Assembly (NCBI GenBank): GCA_018350325.1
Contig: JAEVLN010000020.1
Coordinates: forward strand, 62,001 to 126,000
DNA length: 64,000 nucleotides
From: Globodera rostochiensis
Taxonomy: Eukaryota > Nematoda > Chromadorea > Rhabditida > Heteroderidae
Direction: 5' to 3'
The stretch's first letter is position 1, and every line of letters starts with the position of its first letter. Shown here piece after piece: positions 50,183-61,132 of this stretch. The translations under genes and the position numbers were made by a program. Under the pieces are notes generated by a model. It made no database searches. It was not told where the DNA came from and saw only the letters and a list, made by a program, of their open reading frames with translations.

Positions 50183-50302
50183 ATGTACGTGCCGAACTCA
50201 TTTTCACTCGTTTCAACCAAAACCTGCAACGTCAGCAGAGCTAGCAGGGTTGTGTCGGGTTGGCAACCCAACCCTACTTTAGTCAATACTACATTTAAAT
50301 AA
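50183..50302 (+). other. GC-rich islet with hairpin, short ATG frame
   Basis: An ATG frame of 39 codons (starting MYVPNSFSLVSTKTCNVSRA) covers a GC-richer stretch. The second half contains 'agggttgtgtcgggttgg' facing 'ccaaccct', a short inverted repeat whose outer part 'cagggttgt' equals the terminus of hAT element C. A transposon end is therefore at least as likely as an exon. Confidence 0.18.
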
Positions 50303-50799
50303 CATTATAAAACTTTCATTTTTTTAATATAAATTTTGGTTTCAACTTTTATTTAGATATATTTTTCTTTCTATAAAATTTATTTTGTATATTAGCTTAA
50401 GATTTGTTTATTTAATTTTATTTATAGAATGCTGTTAATATGTCAATGATTAATACATTGTTTTTGAAATATCATACAAATTTTAATGTGAGTTATTGTT
50501 AAATTTTAGTTTTCTATAATATTAATAACATTGTTTATTCTTTATGATACTAATAACATCATTAAATGGCACAAAATTATAAAAATTAACTTGTATTTAA
50601 ATGTTTATCGATTTATCTTTGATTCTATAATAGATTGTTCAAATGAATAATAAATGAATTAATTAAAATTAGGATTTAGGTAATTTTAAATTTTTCGAAG
50701 TTTGTAATTCTTCAGAATAATTTATTCTGGAAAGCTGCGAAGTACTTTTTCTTTGTATTTACAATTTTTTTAAATAAATATTTGCTAAATTTTAAATCT

Positions 50800-51000
50800 A
50801 GCTTTTCATTTCTGGGTGGGGGGGGGGAGGCAGAGCGGATAGGCGCCGTGGAGAAAATTCTGAAAATATAACTCCATTTGTTAAGAGATTTGCAATCATT
50901 AAAAATGCGGCAATTTTTGAAGCTTTTAGGAATGAGAGAGGTCCGGGGAAATTTTTTAAAAATATTTTGATGGAAGTTGTTAAAAGATTTGTCAGGGTAT
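50800..51000 (+). mobile_element. Decayed G-tract/hairpin module
   Basis: A G-tract (near 50,818) is followed by 'cggataggcgccgtgg', 'agaaaattctga', 'gagatttgcaatcatt', then 'tttttgaagcttttaggaatg' split by small changes and 'agagaggtccgg'. The order matches the interior of element C (37,039-37,200). The hairpin is broken and no hAT termini or target duplication are visible. Satellite array B begins about 100 bp downstream. Confidence 0.65.
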
Positions 51001-51099
51001 TTAAAATTACAGAACAAAAGGGTCTCCCCTATGGAAGTGAATTCGTTGGGGAAAAAAAATAAAAAATTTCTAAATTGCCTTTTAAAAATTAAAAGAAAA

Positions 51100-52283
51100 A
51101 ATTGAGGTCATCAACGCACCCCATCTAAAATCTGTTGTGTTTACTTTTTGCAACATTTTTTTTTGAAGAAATAGTGTGATAAAAAGAAAGAGTCAGACGG
51201 CAAGAATAATGAACATCAACGCACCCCATCTAAAATTGTTTTAGTTTATTTGGAACATTTATTTTTGAAGAAATAGTGTGCTAAAAAGAGAGAGTCCGAC
51301 GGTTAGAGTAATTTGGGCATAATGCACCCCATCTAAAAATTATAAAGTTTACTTTTTTAAACATTTTATTTTTTAAAGAAATAGTTTGCTAAAAAGAGAG
51401 AGTCAGACGGTTAGAGTAATTTGGTCATCAACGCACCCCATCTAATAATTTTTGAGTTACTTTTTGGGAAATTTATTTTTGAAGAAACAGTATACTAAAA
51501 AAAGAGAGTCAGACGGCGAGAGTGATTTGAACATCAACGCACCCCATCCCAAATTTTTTTTAGTTATTTTTTTGAACATTTTATTTTTTGATGAAATAGT
51601 GTGCTAAAAAGAGAGAGTTAGACGGTTAGAGTAATTTGGTCATAAACGCACTCCATCTAATAATTTTTTAGTTACTTTTTTGAACATTTTATTTTTTGAA
51701 GAAATAGTGTGCTAAAAAGAGAGAGTTAGACGGTTAGAGTAATTTGTTCATCAACGCACCCCATCTAATAATTTTTTAGTTACTTTTTTGAACATTTTAT
51801 TTTTTGAAGAAATAGTGTGCCAAAAAGAGAGAGTCAGACGGTTAGAGTAATTTGGTTATCAACGCACCCCATCTAATAATTTTTGAGTTACTTTTTGGAA
51901 AATTTATTTTTGAAGAAATAGTATACTAAAAAGAGAGAGTCAGATGGCGAGAGTAATTTGAACATCAACGCACCCCATCCAAAATTTTTTTTAGTTTACC
52001 TTTTTGATCATATTATTTTTTTTAAGAAATAGTGTGCCAAAAAGAGAGAGGCAGACGGTTAGAGTAATTTGGTTATCAACGCACCCCATCTAATAATTTT
52101 TGAGTTAGTTTTTGGAAAATTTATTTTTGAAGAAATAGTAAACTAAAAAAAGAGAGTCAGACGGCGAGAGTAATTTGAACATCAACGCACCCCATCCAAA
52201 AATTTTTTTAGTTTACTTTTTTGATCATTTTATTTTTTTTAAGAAATAGTGTGCAAAAAAGAGAGAGTCAGACGACGAGAGTG
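51100..52283 (+). repeat. Satellite array B (about 108-bp unit, 11 copies)
   Basis: Eleven copies of the 'gcaccccatc' junction (one with a single change) spaced about 106-110 bp apart, with the same conserved part as array A and the same orientation. Units fall into subtypes ('ctaataatttttgagttac' against 'ccaaaattttttttagttt') that alternate irregularly, suggesting multi-unit duplications. Confidence 0.95.
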
Positions 52284-53681
52284 AAAATAAGACAAATTTG
52301 ATTGCATGAATGTGATCAAATTCTCTTGCGCCTTTGTCCATGAAAAGTTGGAGCTGCTTGATCTTTAAAGCTGTATGTCACTACTATTTCTATTATTTCA
52401 AAATCCGCAGGATTAATTATTTTTAATTTATATACTATTTAAATAGGTCTATCCACTTTTGTATTATTTTAAATTTACAATGAATAATGATAATCAAATT
52501 TTTAAGTTACTATTAGGATTATCAATTTACGACATTCAGTGTTATTTATATTAATATATCATTTTCTAATTTTACACATTGTGCAAGATATTGGTATGCT
52601 TTATTTTGTGAGATTTAACAATTTTTAAGTTAATTTTGAATTTCTTGGTAATTTGAATATAGTAATAATTTCTACACATTTGATTTTATCTCTTTGAAAA
52701 TATAATATAAGAGCTTTTATTAATTAATAAAACATTTTATCTGATGATATTAACCATTTTATTTTTTTTCCATTCTAATATTCGCAATTATTCAATTAAT
52801 TCCATTTCACTTTTTTTTAAAATTTGGGTCGCAAAAGTTGTGAAAACGCTATAATTTTTTTTAATATAAATTGTAACACCTGTGTTAAATTATTATATGG
52901 TTTTGGATTTTTAGCAACCTTTAATTTATAACATGTCTAAAACTTTTTTTAGTTATGCGATTAAAATAGATAAATTTATAAAGTTAATCTTAGGTTTTAT
53001 TTTATTAAAGCTCAAGTTTAATACTTGTTTTCGGCACCCGCTCCAAAATTCTTATTTTTTTACATTTATATTTTTAAAATTTTGTAAGTATTCATGTTTT
53101 ACATATACACCGGATAGTTAAATTATTATATGGTCTTTTTGAATTTGTAGCAAACTTAATTTTTATCCCATGGGTTAACACATGAAGTTAGTCCGGTGTT
53201 GCGCAAAAATTCTTTTTTTTTATTACATATGTGTACACAACTGTTATTAGTTAAATACATTTTTATATAACAATCTGTAATGTTATAATGTTTTTATTAA
53301 ACTAACTTAATTCTTTATTTGTCAATAATTATTTTTTGAAATAATTTTAAAAGAAGGTATTCTAAATTGTTTTTTAGTTTTTTTTGCAAAATTATATTTA
53401 TTGTTTTTAAACTCGACTTTTCGTGGAATGCAGTTGAACCTTAACAATTTGGCATAGCAACACATTATCAAACAAAATAAGCTGCGATCGGTTTATATTT
53501 TTTACATATCATCAAACTATTAACATTATTTAAATGTGTTTATAAAAGTAAAAATGATTATGTAAGCATTTTAACATACATTCTTAAGCATTGTTTACCT
53601 GCAAATTATAAGTTATTTGGGAATTAAATTTTTATGTAGCATAATTTGGATATTCACAAATATATTTATTTATTATTTTAC

Positions 53682-54119
53682 CAGGCCTGTGCACGGTTAC
53701 CAATTTTCGTAACCGTAACCGCCCGTGCTCAAACACCCGTAACCGTTAACCGCCCGTCCTCAAAATCTCATAACCGTTAACCGCCCGTCCTCAAAATCTC
53801 ATAACCGTTAACCGCCCGCGGTTATCCGCGGTTAACCGCCTTATTTAAAAATCAATAAAGTTTTCCAGATTTCGAAAACAATTTTTCAAAACTAATTTTT
53901 TCCGATCGTGATGTGGCGTCTTTCTAAAATTAAATCAAAATTGATGTGTATTGAACTTAGCAAGTGATTTTTATCAGATTTTGCAAATCGTCTCAATCCT
54001 TAGCAACAACGGATGCGACGGTTAACCGCGGTTTTAGTGGTCATAACCGTTAACCGACCGTAACCGCGGCCTTTTAAAATTCAATAACCGTTAACCGCGG
54101 GTAACCGTGCACAGGCCTG
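53682..54119. mobile_element. hAT-like non-autonomous element B (438 bp)
   Basis: Perfect terminal inverted repeats of about 20 bp, CAGGCCTGTGCACGGTTACC inward from both ends, with many TAACCGTTAACCGCC-type subterminal motifs and a direct repeat containing 'cgtcctcaaaatctcataa'. The CAGGCCTGTGCA start is typical of hAT ends. Flanking 8-mers do not match, so the target duplication is lost or the element is rearranged. The interior is only about 150 bp of unique DNA and has no coding capacity. Confidence 0.82.
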
Positions 54120-54180
54120 GATATTAGTATCATTTTTAATTTTCTTCTATTTAACCTTTTATGTAATTTTTCACTAAAGA

Positions 54181-54956
54181 TGTTTATTAGTGGGTTGTTG
54201 AATTGTTTTGGTGTTAACTATTCTTCGGTGCTATTTTTTAACCTTCTTTTATTTACTTTTATATTAAAATATGCTGTTAAGTTATTTTATTATGCTATAC
54301 ATTTTAGACTCAAGCAATTGGCTTCATTGAAGAGATAGACTCAAGCAATTGGCTTTATTGAAGTGATTTTAAATCTTCGTTTAATTTTTCCCATTTTAAA
54401 ATATCCAATTCATTTTTTCATTTATTATTAATGTTAAACATTGCATATTATTATATTTTTTTATCAAAAAATAATATTTAAAAAATCAAAATAATTACAT
54501 ATTTTAAGTTATATATAATATTTTGCTTCATTATTGCCCTCAACGCGGCAATACTCAAGGTTTGTGTAGGATGTGGTCGCAAATTTCTTCATTTCATCTT
54601 CGATGTCTCGAGACTTCAAGATCTCGGATCCCCAACGATTCTTTTTATCGGAATAGGCATTCTTGAATGGTAAATTTTTGCAATATAACCACTTTTTGAT
54701 AAATGCTGTTTGTGTTGAATATAAATATATAAAATTTGACGTACTTGCTAACATTAAATCAAATAATTAAAATGAATATAATTAGCGTTAATTATAATAA
54801 ATTGTGTTGTTATGGCGTAATTGGTATGGTGTCACCACGCTTGGAGGCTATTTAGATCAGCAATTATTCCTTATATTTACTTCTATCACATTAGAATTAA
54901 AATTAAATTTGAATAACACGATACGTTACCTAATTTATTTTGGTAATAAAAATTTC
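54181..54956 (+). repeat. Dispersed repeat R5, copy 2
   Basis: Colinear with 29,423-30,186. It contains an extra tandem duplication of about 36 bp ('agactcaagcaattggctt' twice near 54,307-54,365). The minus frame 54,509-54,754 (81 codons, including RWGSEILKSRDIEDEMKKFA) looks protein-like, but copy 1 has a one-base insertion that breaks it, so coding function in this family is doubtful. It starts about 60 bp after element B. Confidence 0.8.
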
Positions 54957-55199
54957 TAGATTGACAACATTATTTATTTTCGTAATTAATCAATGATTTT
55001 ATTTTGATTTTATAGACATTCTTCGTTTTTGCGCAAAATAGATTATATAATGGATAAATGTGATTTTTTGATGGGGCAAGTCAACATTTCTTTGTATTTT
55101 ATTAGGGATGGTTTGTAAAATATTTTAACGTTTAATTTCCTTTAATTCTTGTTTTATAGTTTATGAGCAAATTTATAAATAGGTTTTTTGGCATTTTTT

Positions 55200-55317
55200 T
55201 GTTTTAAAAATTATATTTTCTTGTTTTTAAGTATTGATTTATCAATTATATTTAAAATTTATAATATTTCATTTTTTAGCATTGTTTGTATACAATTTAA
55301 ACTCGTTGGTTGCATCC
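55200..55317 (+). repeat. Dispersed repeat R1, copy 2
   Basis: Partner of 592-714, same orientation, similarity ending at 'gcatcc'. Confidence 0.6.
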
Positions 55318-56263
55318 AGCTTTCCTTGACGAATCATGAAATTATTTTAATCAAATAGATATATAGTTATTTTAATTTTATTTTTTTGATGTTTTTAATG
55401 GGGTTTTTTATAAGTATGATTAATTGATGCAGCAGTGCAATTGAAGCTTAGGTATGTTGTAGTTGCATGGTTTTCCATTAGGGTGAGCTGTCTGCATGTG
55501 GACAGTCACGTGAAGTTAATTTTTTGTGTCATAAATATATTTATTGTATTAAGTAAAGCTACAGTTTATTATTTAGTATAAAAATATTTACTGTTTAAAT
55601 TCTGTTGTTTTATTTAGTTTGGCAAAGAATATTCGTAAAACTAGAATAATCCGCGTAACCACCAGCGTTTGTCGGTTCCTGTCCAATGGAAGCAAATTAT
55701 TTTTGTATATATTTTATTTACAAAACACGTGCTTTGCTATCTAAGTAAGCGCTTAATTCAAATATATTAAACCAAAAATTTAAATACAACTTAAAAATAG
55801 TAATATAATTATATGTTATTAAATTATTGACTTTTTATTATTGCACGGAAACGGGTGCCGTTGCGTCATGGTGGTTGATGTCAAAGCGGAAGCTAATAAG
55901 TGCAAAATTTTAATGGCCGTCCAGAAAATTTAAATGATTTAAGTATTGAATAATTTAAAAAGACGAGGAGCATTGAGAGAAATGTATTTTGATTTATGAT
56001 ACACATACACTCAGTTTTGATTGTTTATCGATTAACATTTTAAAATATTTATTAAAAGCATGAAATTACTTCAAAATTTATCCAAGTTCTGGGGGTATAC
56101 TTTTTGTTCGTACAGCTCTGCCGGGATCGAGCACGATAGTTGTTTGTTTTTTTAGTTCACTGTCTTTTTTAGCTAATGTTCATATTTTTAAGTGTTACTT
56201 ATTTTAAAATATTTTAATATCAAGCACTTTTATTTTTTGGCCAATTTCTAATCAAAATTTCTA

Positions 56264-56806
56264 TACATCAAAGTGAACGAATTTAATCTGCGAAATTTAG
56301 GTCACAGCCACTTTCAATGTTCCATCATCAAATTAAATATTCTGATATCAATTTAAATTATTTGTAATGTTTTTTAGTATTTGATAATTATATTATATAG
56401 TTTTTTAAATCTCAAAGTTATCTTATTACTAAATTTACAAAATTTTATTCTATGCGACATTATGGGTAATTAAAATATGAAACTTTCAATAAATTTAGAA
56501 ATTTTATATTAATAAATTTTTAGCTAATTTTGGTGGAATCATCGAAAAATATTATGTCAATACATACATTTCATAAAATCATAAAGTAATGTGTCACTTT
56601 AAGTTTTCCATTGAAGCCACGGCTATGGATTTAGTGAAGTAATTATAATTTTGTGCATTGCTAATATGTTTTTTTTGTTTAACAAATACTTTTGTGTGTT
56701 TTTTTATGTGCATTTTATGCTGTAAATGTTTGCTACTTTTTTTATAATTTTTTTAGAGAATATTTACAAAACAGATATTCTTATTGTGTTTTTATGCCTT
56801 ATTTTA
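56264..56806 (+). repeat. Dispersed repeat R4, copy 2
   Basis: Left part (56,264-56,425) and right part (56,564-56,806) match 26,221-26,365 and 27,634-27,888 in the same order and orientation. Here about 140 bp separate them, against about 1,270 bp in copy 1, which includes hAT element A. The intervening 140 bp do not align with the element's flanks, so this is not a clean empty site. Homology stops at about 56,806, exactly where the strand skew switches to A-rich. Confidence 0.75.
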
Positions 56807-56809
56807 TTT

Positions 56810-57530
56810 TAATTAATAAATATTGAAAAATTAAATTTAACATTATTTTAAAACAAGAGTATTTTAACATTTTTTCATTTCATTTTGCATCAAGTAAAAT
56901 CATAAGCTTGTTCAAGTATAAAATTAAAATCCAAAATAAAGCAAATTAATAATAATTTGGAAAAAATATTTTTAACATTAAACACGGTTTAAAGAAAAAT
57001 TTCTTGATAATATTTAAAGATGCAATTAAAAAATAACAAAACATGGCTTCGAAAAACTCAATATAAAATCCCAATTAAAATATTTTATAAAAATATGACG
57101 TATGAGAATGAAGTTCTACACCATTATCAATTTAAAATTTAAATAAGTTTTAAATCCGTTATTGCGAAACGCAGCCATGACAGATTCATCAGAGAAAAGT
57201 TTTGCCCTTGTGCGTACCAGGCAACAAATTTTAAAAAACAAAATATTATCTGCATAAAACGCGGTATAATTTTTGATTTAAATTTTTTAAATTTTTACAG
57301 ATCATATATGAATATTAATTATGCCACATATAAAGATCCAATATTAATATTAATATTTTAACAATGAGCGTTTTTCACACAGTAAACTCATTTTAAAAAA
57401 ATAAATTAAAAATTGTGCTCGTCGTAGCTCAATATGCTTAAATTAAATTTCGCGAATAATTAATAAAATTTGAATAAAAATTAAATACTTACTTCATTTT
57501 TAATTCCTAAATTATTTTTTTGCGCATTTG
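56810..57530. other. A-rich skew block
   Basis: Starts at the end of R4 homology. It contains one GC-richer islet (57,170-57,260) open on both strands; the + frame with an ATG (MTDSSEKSFALVRTRQQILK) is the more protein-like. Unrecognised. Confidence 0.5.
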
Positions 57531-57576
57531 AGATTTGAGCAACTTTTTAGCCAATATCACCCAAACGACAGAAGTT

Positions 57577-57807
57577 TCAATAGATTTCGACAAGTATTTT
57601 ATTCTTAACATTAAACCAGTGCTCAATGGCACGGCATTCAGCTTCATTTGGGTCGCATACTTTTGTCAAAAACTTAAAAAGCGTGGAAACGATTATTTTC
57701 AAAATTTTGCAATGCCAATGCACCGACTTTAACGTTTCAATTAAAATGTTTAAATGGTTTTGATGCAAATGGTCAGTTGACGTTTGAATTTCCGAAATAA
57801 TTTCCAT
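57577..57807 (-). CDS. Possible 76-aa frame near transposon-like end
   Basis: ATG-initiated minus frame of 76 codons with an in-frame stop (TAG) shortly upstream. It has a mixed, protein-like composition (ETLKSVHWHCKILKIIVSTL, then KVCDPNEAECRAIEHWF) unlike the low-complexity frames elsewhere. An antisense frame of 65 codons (57,535-57,732) is also open. About 190-240 bp upstream on the same strand lies a GC-rich transposon-like terminus (57,998-58,044), so this may be a fragment of an element's coding region. I recognise no domain. Confidence 0.22.
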   Translation of the reverse strand: MEIISEIQTSTDHLHQNHLNILIETLKSVHWHCKILKIIVSTLFKFLTKVCDPNEAECRAIEHWFNVKNKILVEIY

Positions 57808-57997
57808 TTTTTGGTTTGACTAATTTTTTAATTCCGGCATGTTTCCCACCAGAACGATATTGATTAATTGTGAAATAACTTTTTTTCGTTAAATTCTTCA
57901 ACTTTTTCTCCATTATCGAAAAAGTTCTAACTTTCCATCGGATACGAGTTTTTAGAGCCTTCCATTTGGCCTCAAATCATTAGCCATGAAACCTTGG

Positions 57998-58044
57998 TTC
58001 GGGGGGGGCATGCCCCTCTTGCCCCACCCCTGCATACGCGCCTG
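57998..58044 (-). mobile_element. Transposon-like terminus
   Basis: On the minus strand the sequence begins CAGGCGCGTATGCAGGGG and continues through G-rich DNA to 'gcatgcccccccc'. CAG-initiated ends with 'gcgtatgcaggggg' and C/G tracts are common on animal DNA transposons. No matching opposite end was found within a few kilobases, so the element is either truncated or wrongly identified. Confidence 0.4.
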
Positions 58045-58458
58045 CCTAAAACCCGTTAAAAATTACCGCATTTTTAAAATAATTCGAGGAAAATGGTCCA
58101 AAAATTCAATTTTTGGTGTCTATTTAATGTTTTATATATTACTTAAATTTTTTTTTGTTGATTATATAATATTGGATAATCAAATTATTCTTATTTTATT
58201 TTTATTAGTTCAAAACAATTTATTTTTTTAGTATAGTTATAAAATAAATGTTTTTAAACAATATTTAATATTATCTTTCCCACATTGTTTCATTTCTCAA
58301 AGAAATTCTCGCTTTATTTTAGTCAACTGATCCTTATCATAAAGATTATTTTTAATTATTACACATAACGGCAAGTAGATAAGAATGGCAGGAGTGCAAG
58401 CTTTTTTTATTATTGAGCATTTTGTTTTAGTCATGCATTTATTTTTTTTATATTTCAG

Positions 58459-58544
58459 AAAGTTTAATAAAGATGAAAAACTCGTCTAACATTTTAATGC
58501 GCATGGTTCACGCCTTTGAAGAAAACTTGTATTGCCCTGTTTGA
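58459..58544 (+). other. Possible exon after consensus TTTCAG
   Basis: 'tttttttatatttcag' is one of the best acceptor-like sites in the window. The frame starting at 58,461 is open for 27 codons (SLIKMKNSSNILMRMVHAFE then ENLYCPV) to TGA. The ending resembles the start of a RING-type Cys-Pro-x-Cys motif, but the TGA falls where the next cysteine would be and no zinc-binding set can be completed, so I do not call a domain. A donor before the stop ('ccct|gtttga') is weak. Confidence 0.25.
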
Positions 58545-58949
58545 CGGCTTTAATATGTAGCGGGCACTTGTTATTTTTCACACAGCCACCATCATTTTAC
58601 CGAAATTATGTAAGTTAAACTTTTTTTAAAATTAGTATTTCTGTTTATTTTTAAAAGTGATTAATTTTAACGAATTATCACCGCTATTTATCTAAACCGA
58701 ATTTTTAGGTCTCTTTATTAAAATCAATATTTACCAGCAACGCAACATTTATTTATTTTTTTAAATTTTGTAACGGTTATATTTAATGACCACATTATTG
58801 TTTTAAATTAAAATATTTGGTCTATATAGTGTTTGATTTTTTTTTGATTTTCAAAATAAAAAAATTTCTTTTTGTAAATATAGCTGTTCCTGGCACTTAT
58901 AAAAATTTTAAGTTTATAAATTATATCACATAAATTATTGATAACATAA

Positions 58950-59900
58950 TGCTTAAAATATTGAATAAGGGTCTAACCTTACTGAATATTTTACAACAAA
59001 AAAGGTTAAAAATAGCACCAAAGAATAGTTAACACCAAAACAATTCAACAACCCACTAATAAACACGTTTCGTTTATCTCAACAACTCAACAAGATGATT
59101 TGATTGATTAATCAAAAAACAAAATCGATTGAATTTTCACAACATAAAAAAACATCGTATGAAATAAATATATAACCACTAAAAATTCTAAATTAACTCC
59201 GCTCAGATACTACTTAAGATTTATATAAACAAAATAAAACAAAAAGGTTACAAAAATAATAAGTCTAACTTGAAGAATAAATCATAATGAAACTAATGCT
59301 GTAATCAATAACTAAATCATTTAATTAGTTATCTTTCTTCTCCACGTGACGTTTTATTTTGTTATCAAAAGTTAGATGACGACTTTATTATAAACATAAA
59401 CGGATCGTATCTAGCAATACTTAAAAATGTACTACTGAGAACTTACAATAAAAATGTGCATATTAAACTAAATGTGCTTATTAATACTAAAAAGTTTTAA
59501 TATAATTAATATTTACAAGTTTTTTACTTTCAAATACTAAAAATCAAAAATTATGATAATTCTTTTATTAATATATATCTTTTTATAAATTAAAAAACAT
59601 GTAAAATTTATATTTATAAAATTATACTAACAAATAACGGCAGAAAACAAATTGATTACAATAGAATGTAGTAAAAACAATCATGCTGCCACCAATCCAT
59701 TATTCCTATATTAGTCCAGTTCCATTCGACACTGCGGTACACTTCGAGAAGACAATTAAATAAAAGTAAAAAAGGTTCAACGTCAAATTAAGAAAAATAG
59801 ATTAAAAAACAATTTAAAGATAAATATTCAACTAAATATTAAATAATACAAAACAAATAATTCATTAACAAACTATTTAACCATTTTTTTTAATTTGAAA
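58950..59900. other. A-rich skew block
   Basis: Begins close to the inverted R5 fragment. It contains one GC-richer islet (59,680-59,760) with open frames on both strands (+ from an ATG: MLPPIHYSYISPVPFDTAVH). No gene is supported. Confidence 0.55.
59000..59066 (-). repeat. Dispersed repeat R5, inverted 5' fragment
   Basis: Reverse complement of the first 67 bp of R5 (ending 'caacaacccactaataaaca'), with few differences from both long copies. It shows that R5 has a defined 5' end. It lies at the T-rich to A-rich switch, inverted like the skew. Confidence 0.8.
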
Positions 59901-60293
59901 TTTGTACAAATATAAATTTAAGCGTTTTCCATACAAGCTGTGGTATCTATTCGCATTTTCCGTTTGAATAGAGTTAATTTAAATGTCTGTTTGTTTGTTT
60001 GTTTTTTTACACAAAAATTTATTAGAATATTTATTTCAGAGATGTAGACTTGTACTATATATTATTAAAAATTTTACATTTTTATCAGTACTTTACAACA
60101 TTTAATTATTTTTTTAACATACCTATACTTTAAGCGCAAGTAGAATGTTGAATCCATGGTTGTAATTGTCTTAAAATATACATTTATTTATATTTATATA
60201 TATTATGGCATCATCGCTGCATACATTGGCCAATGCATTTGTAGCAAATTATACATATTGAAGTCCATTATCAATCTTGTGATTCTGAGTTAC

Positions 60294-60343
60294 CTTTTCG
60301 CTGCACATGTAGTCGAGACTTTCATAAAGCACACGCCACTTTG
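60294..60343 (-). other. Possible 50-bp internal exon
   Basis: On the minus strand 'attaatttaag' precedes 50 bp encoding KWRVLYESLDYMCSEK in one frame, followed by the donor-like AAG|GTAACT. The + frame 60,156-60,353 runs through the same islet and is also open (SIINLVILSYLFAAHVV). Strand undecided; minus has both splice-like edges. Confidence 0.15.
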
Positions 60344-60496
60344 CTTAAATTAATAAATATTCTCAGCTCTTGAGCTAACAGTTATTGAAAATATTATTAG
60401 TTAATTTAAGCTCGGTCGACGCCCTTTTTTTAAATCGGGTTGAAAATAACATCGTTTATTAACTTAACTTTTATTGTTCCGAATTTTTTTAAATAA

Positions 60497-60599
60497 GGTA
60501 AAATTAATTATAATCGTTTATTTAATGTATTTTATTTCCAACATTTAAATTTTGATTTTAATTGAAAATATTCAAACATTTATTTTGCGATTTTAAATT
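60497..60599 (+). repeat. Dispersed repeat R6, copy 2
   Basis: Partner of 30,978-31,127, lacking its internal tandem duplication. Confidence 0.7.
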
Positions 60600-61078
60600 C
60601 ATTTTCTTGCATTATATGATTTTTTTATTAACAACAGAGATAAACATTGACTTTTTAGTGTTATCATAGCGGTTCCGCTCCTTCACTTTTTTGATGTTTG
60701 CATCAAACGATTAGAAGCTACGCAATCATTCTTTTTTTAAATGATATATTTTTTTAAATTGCTTACATTTACGAACTCCATTTTCTATTTTACATTTTCA
60801 TATTAAAAGTGTTTTTAAGAAAATGTTTGAAGTTATTTTTTTAATGCGCATTTATTATTAATCATGCCGTTATGGCTGAGAATTGATGTCCTTGTAAAAA
60901 AAAAAAGTAAAAATTAACAAATTTAATTAAAGAAGACTGCCTTATATTCATGCTCAAATATTTTTGTTTTATTTATTTTTTGTCTATTATTACACATTTA
61001 ATCGAACCCTTCTCTGTGTTATCATTACGGCCTTTATTGTATGCATATATTGCAAATAACTATTTATTTGCCGCGCAG

Positions 61079-61132
61079 TCGTGCTTTGCCCGAAGCTTTA
61101 CCTTGCCATTGAAAGGGACGCTCCTGTATCGA
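61079..61132 (+). other. Possible 54-bp internal exon
   Basis: 'tatttatttgccgcgcag' precedes and 'gtaaaa' follows a GC-richer 54-bp stretch encoding SCFARSFTLPLKGTLLYR, open and a whole number of codons. It lies within a longer frame (60,950-61,192) that is otherwise AT-rich. One of the neatest acceptor-exon-donor layouts here, but short and unrecognised. Confidence 0.22.

Larger units (their letters stand above)
47640..56810. other. T-rich skew block
   Basis: About 9.2 kb, mostly T-rich. It holds a short tandem repeat at 48,722-48,760, a module remnant, satellite array B, hAT-like element B and second copies of R5, R1 and R4. GC-richer islets occur near 49.58, 49.8 and 50.2 kb. Frames at 48,879-49,112 (-), 50,712-51,017 (-) and 52,933-53,121 (+) are low-complexity or within repeats and are rejected. 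Confidence 0.6.
57880..58950. other. T-rich skew block
   Basis: T-rich on +. It holds the transposon-like terminus at 57,998-58,044, the possible exon at 58,459-58,544 and otherwise AT-rich DNA. The frame 57,986-58,231 reads through the G/C-tract and is not supported. Confidence 0.5.

Noticed and set aside
43771..52283. CRISPR-like array
   Set aside because: Units are about 109-bp head-to-tail satellite copies with no short repeat-spacer alternation, in a eukaryotic context.
53674..54127. 8-bp target duplication around element B
   Set aside because: Left and right 8-mers differ in every plausible register, so none is claimed.
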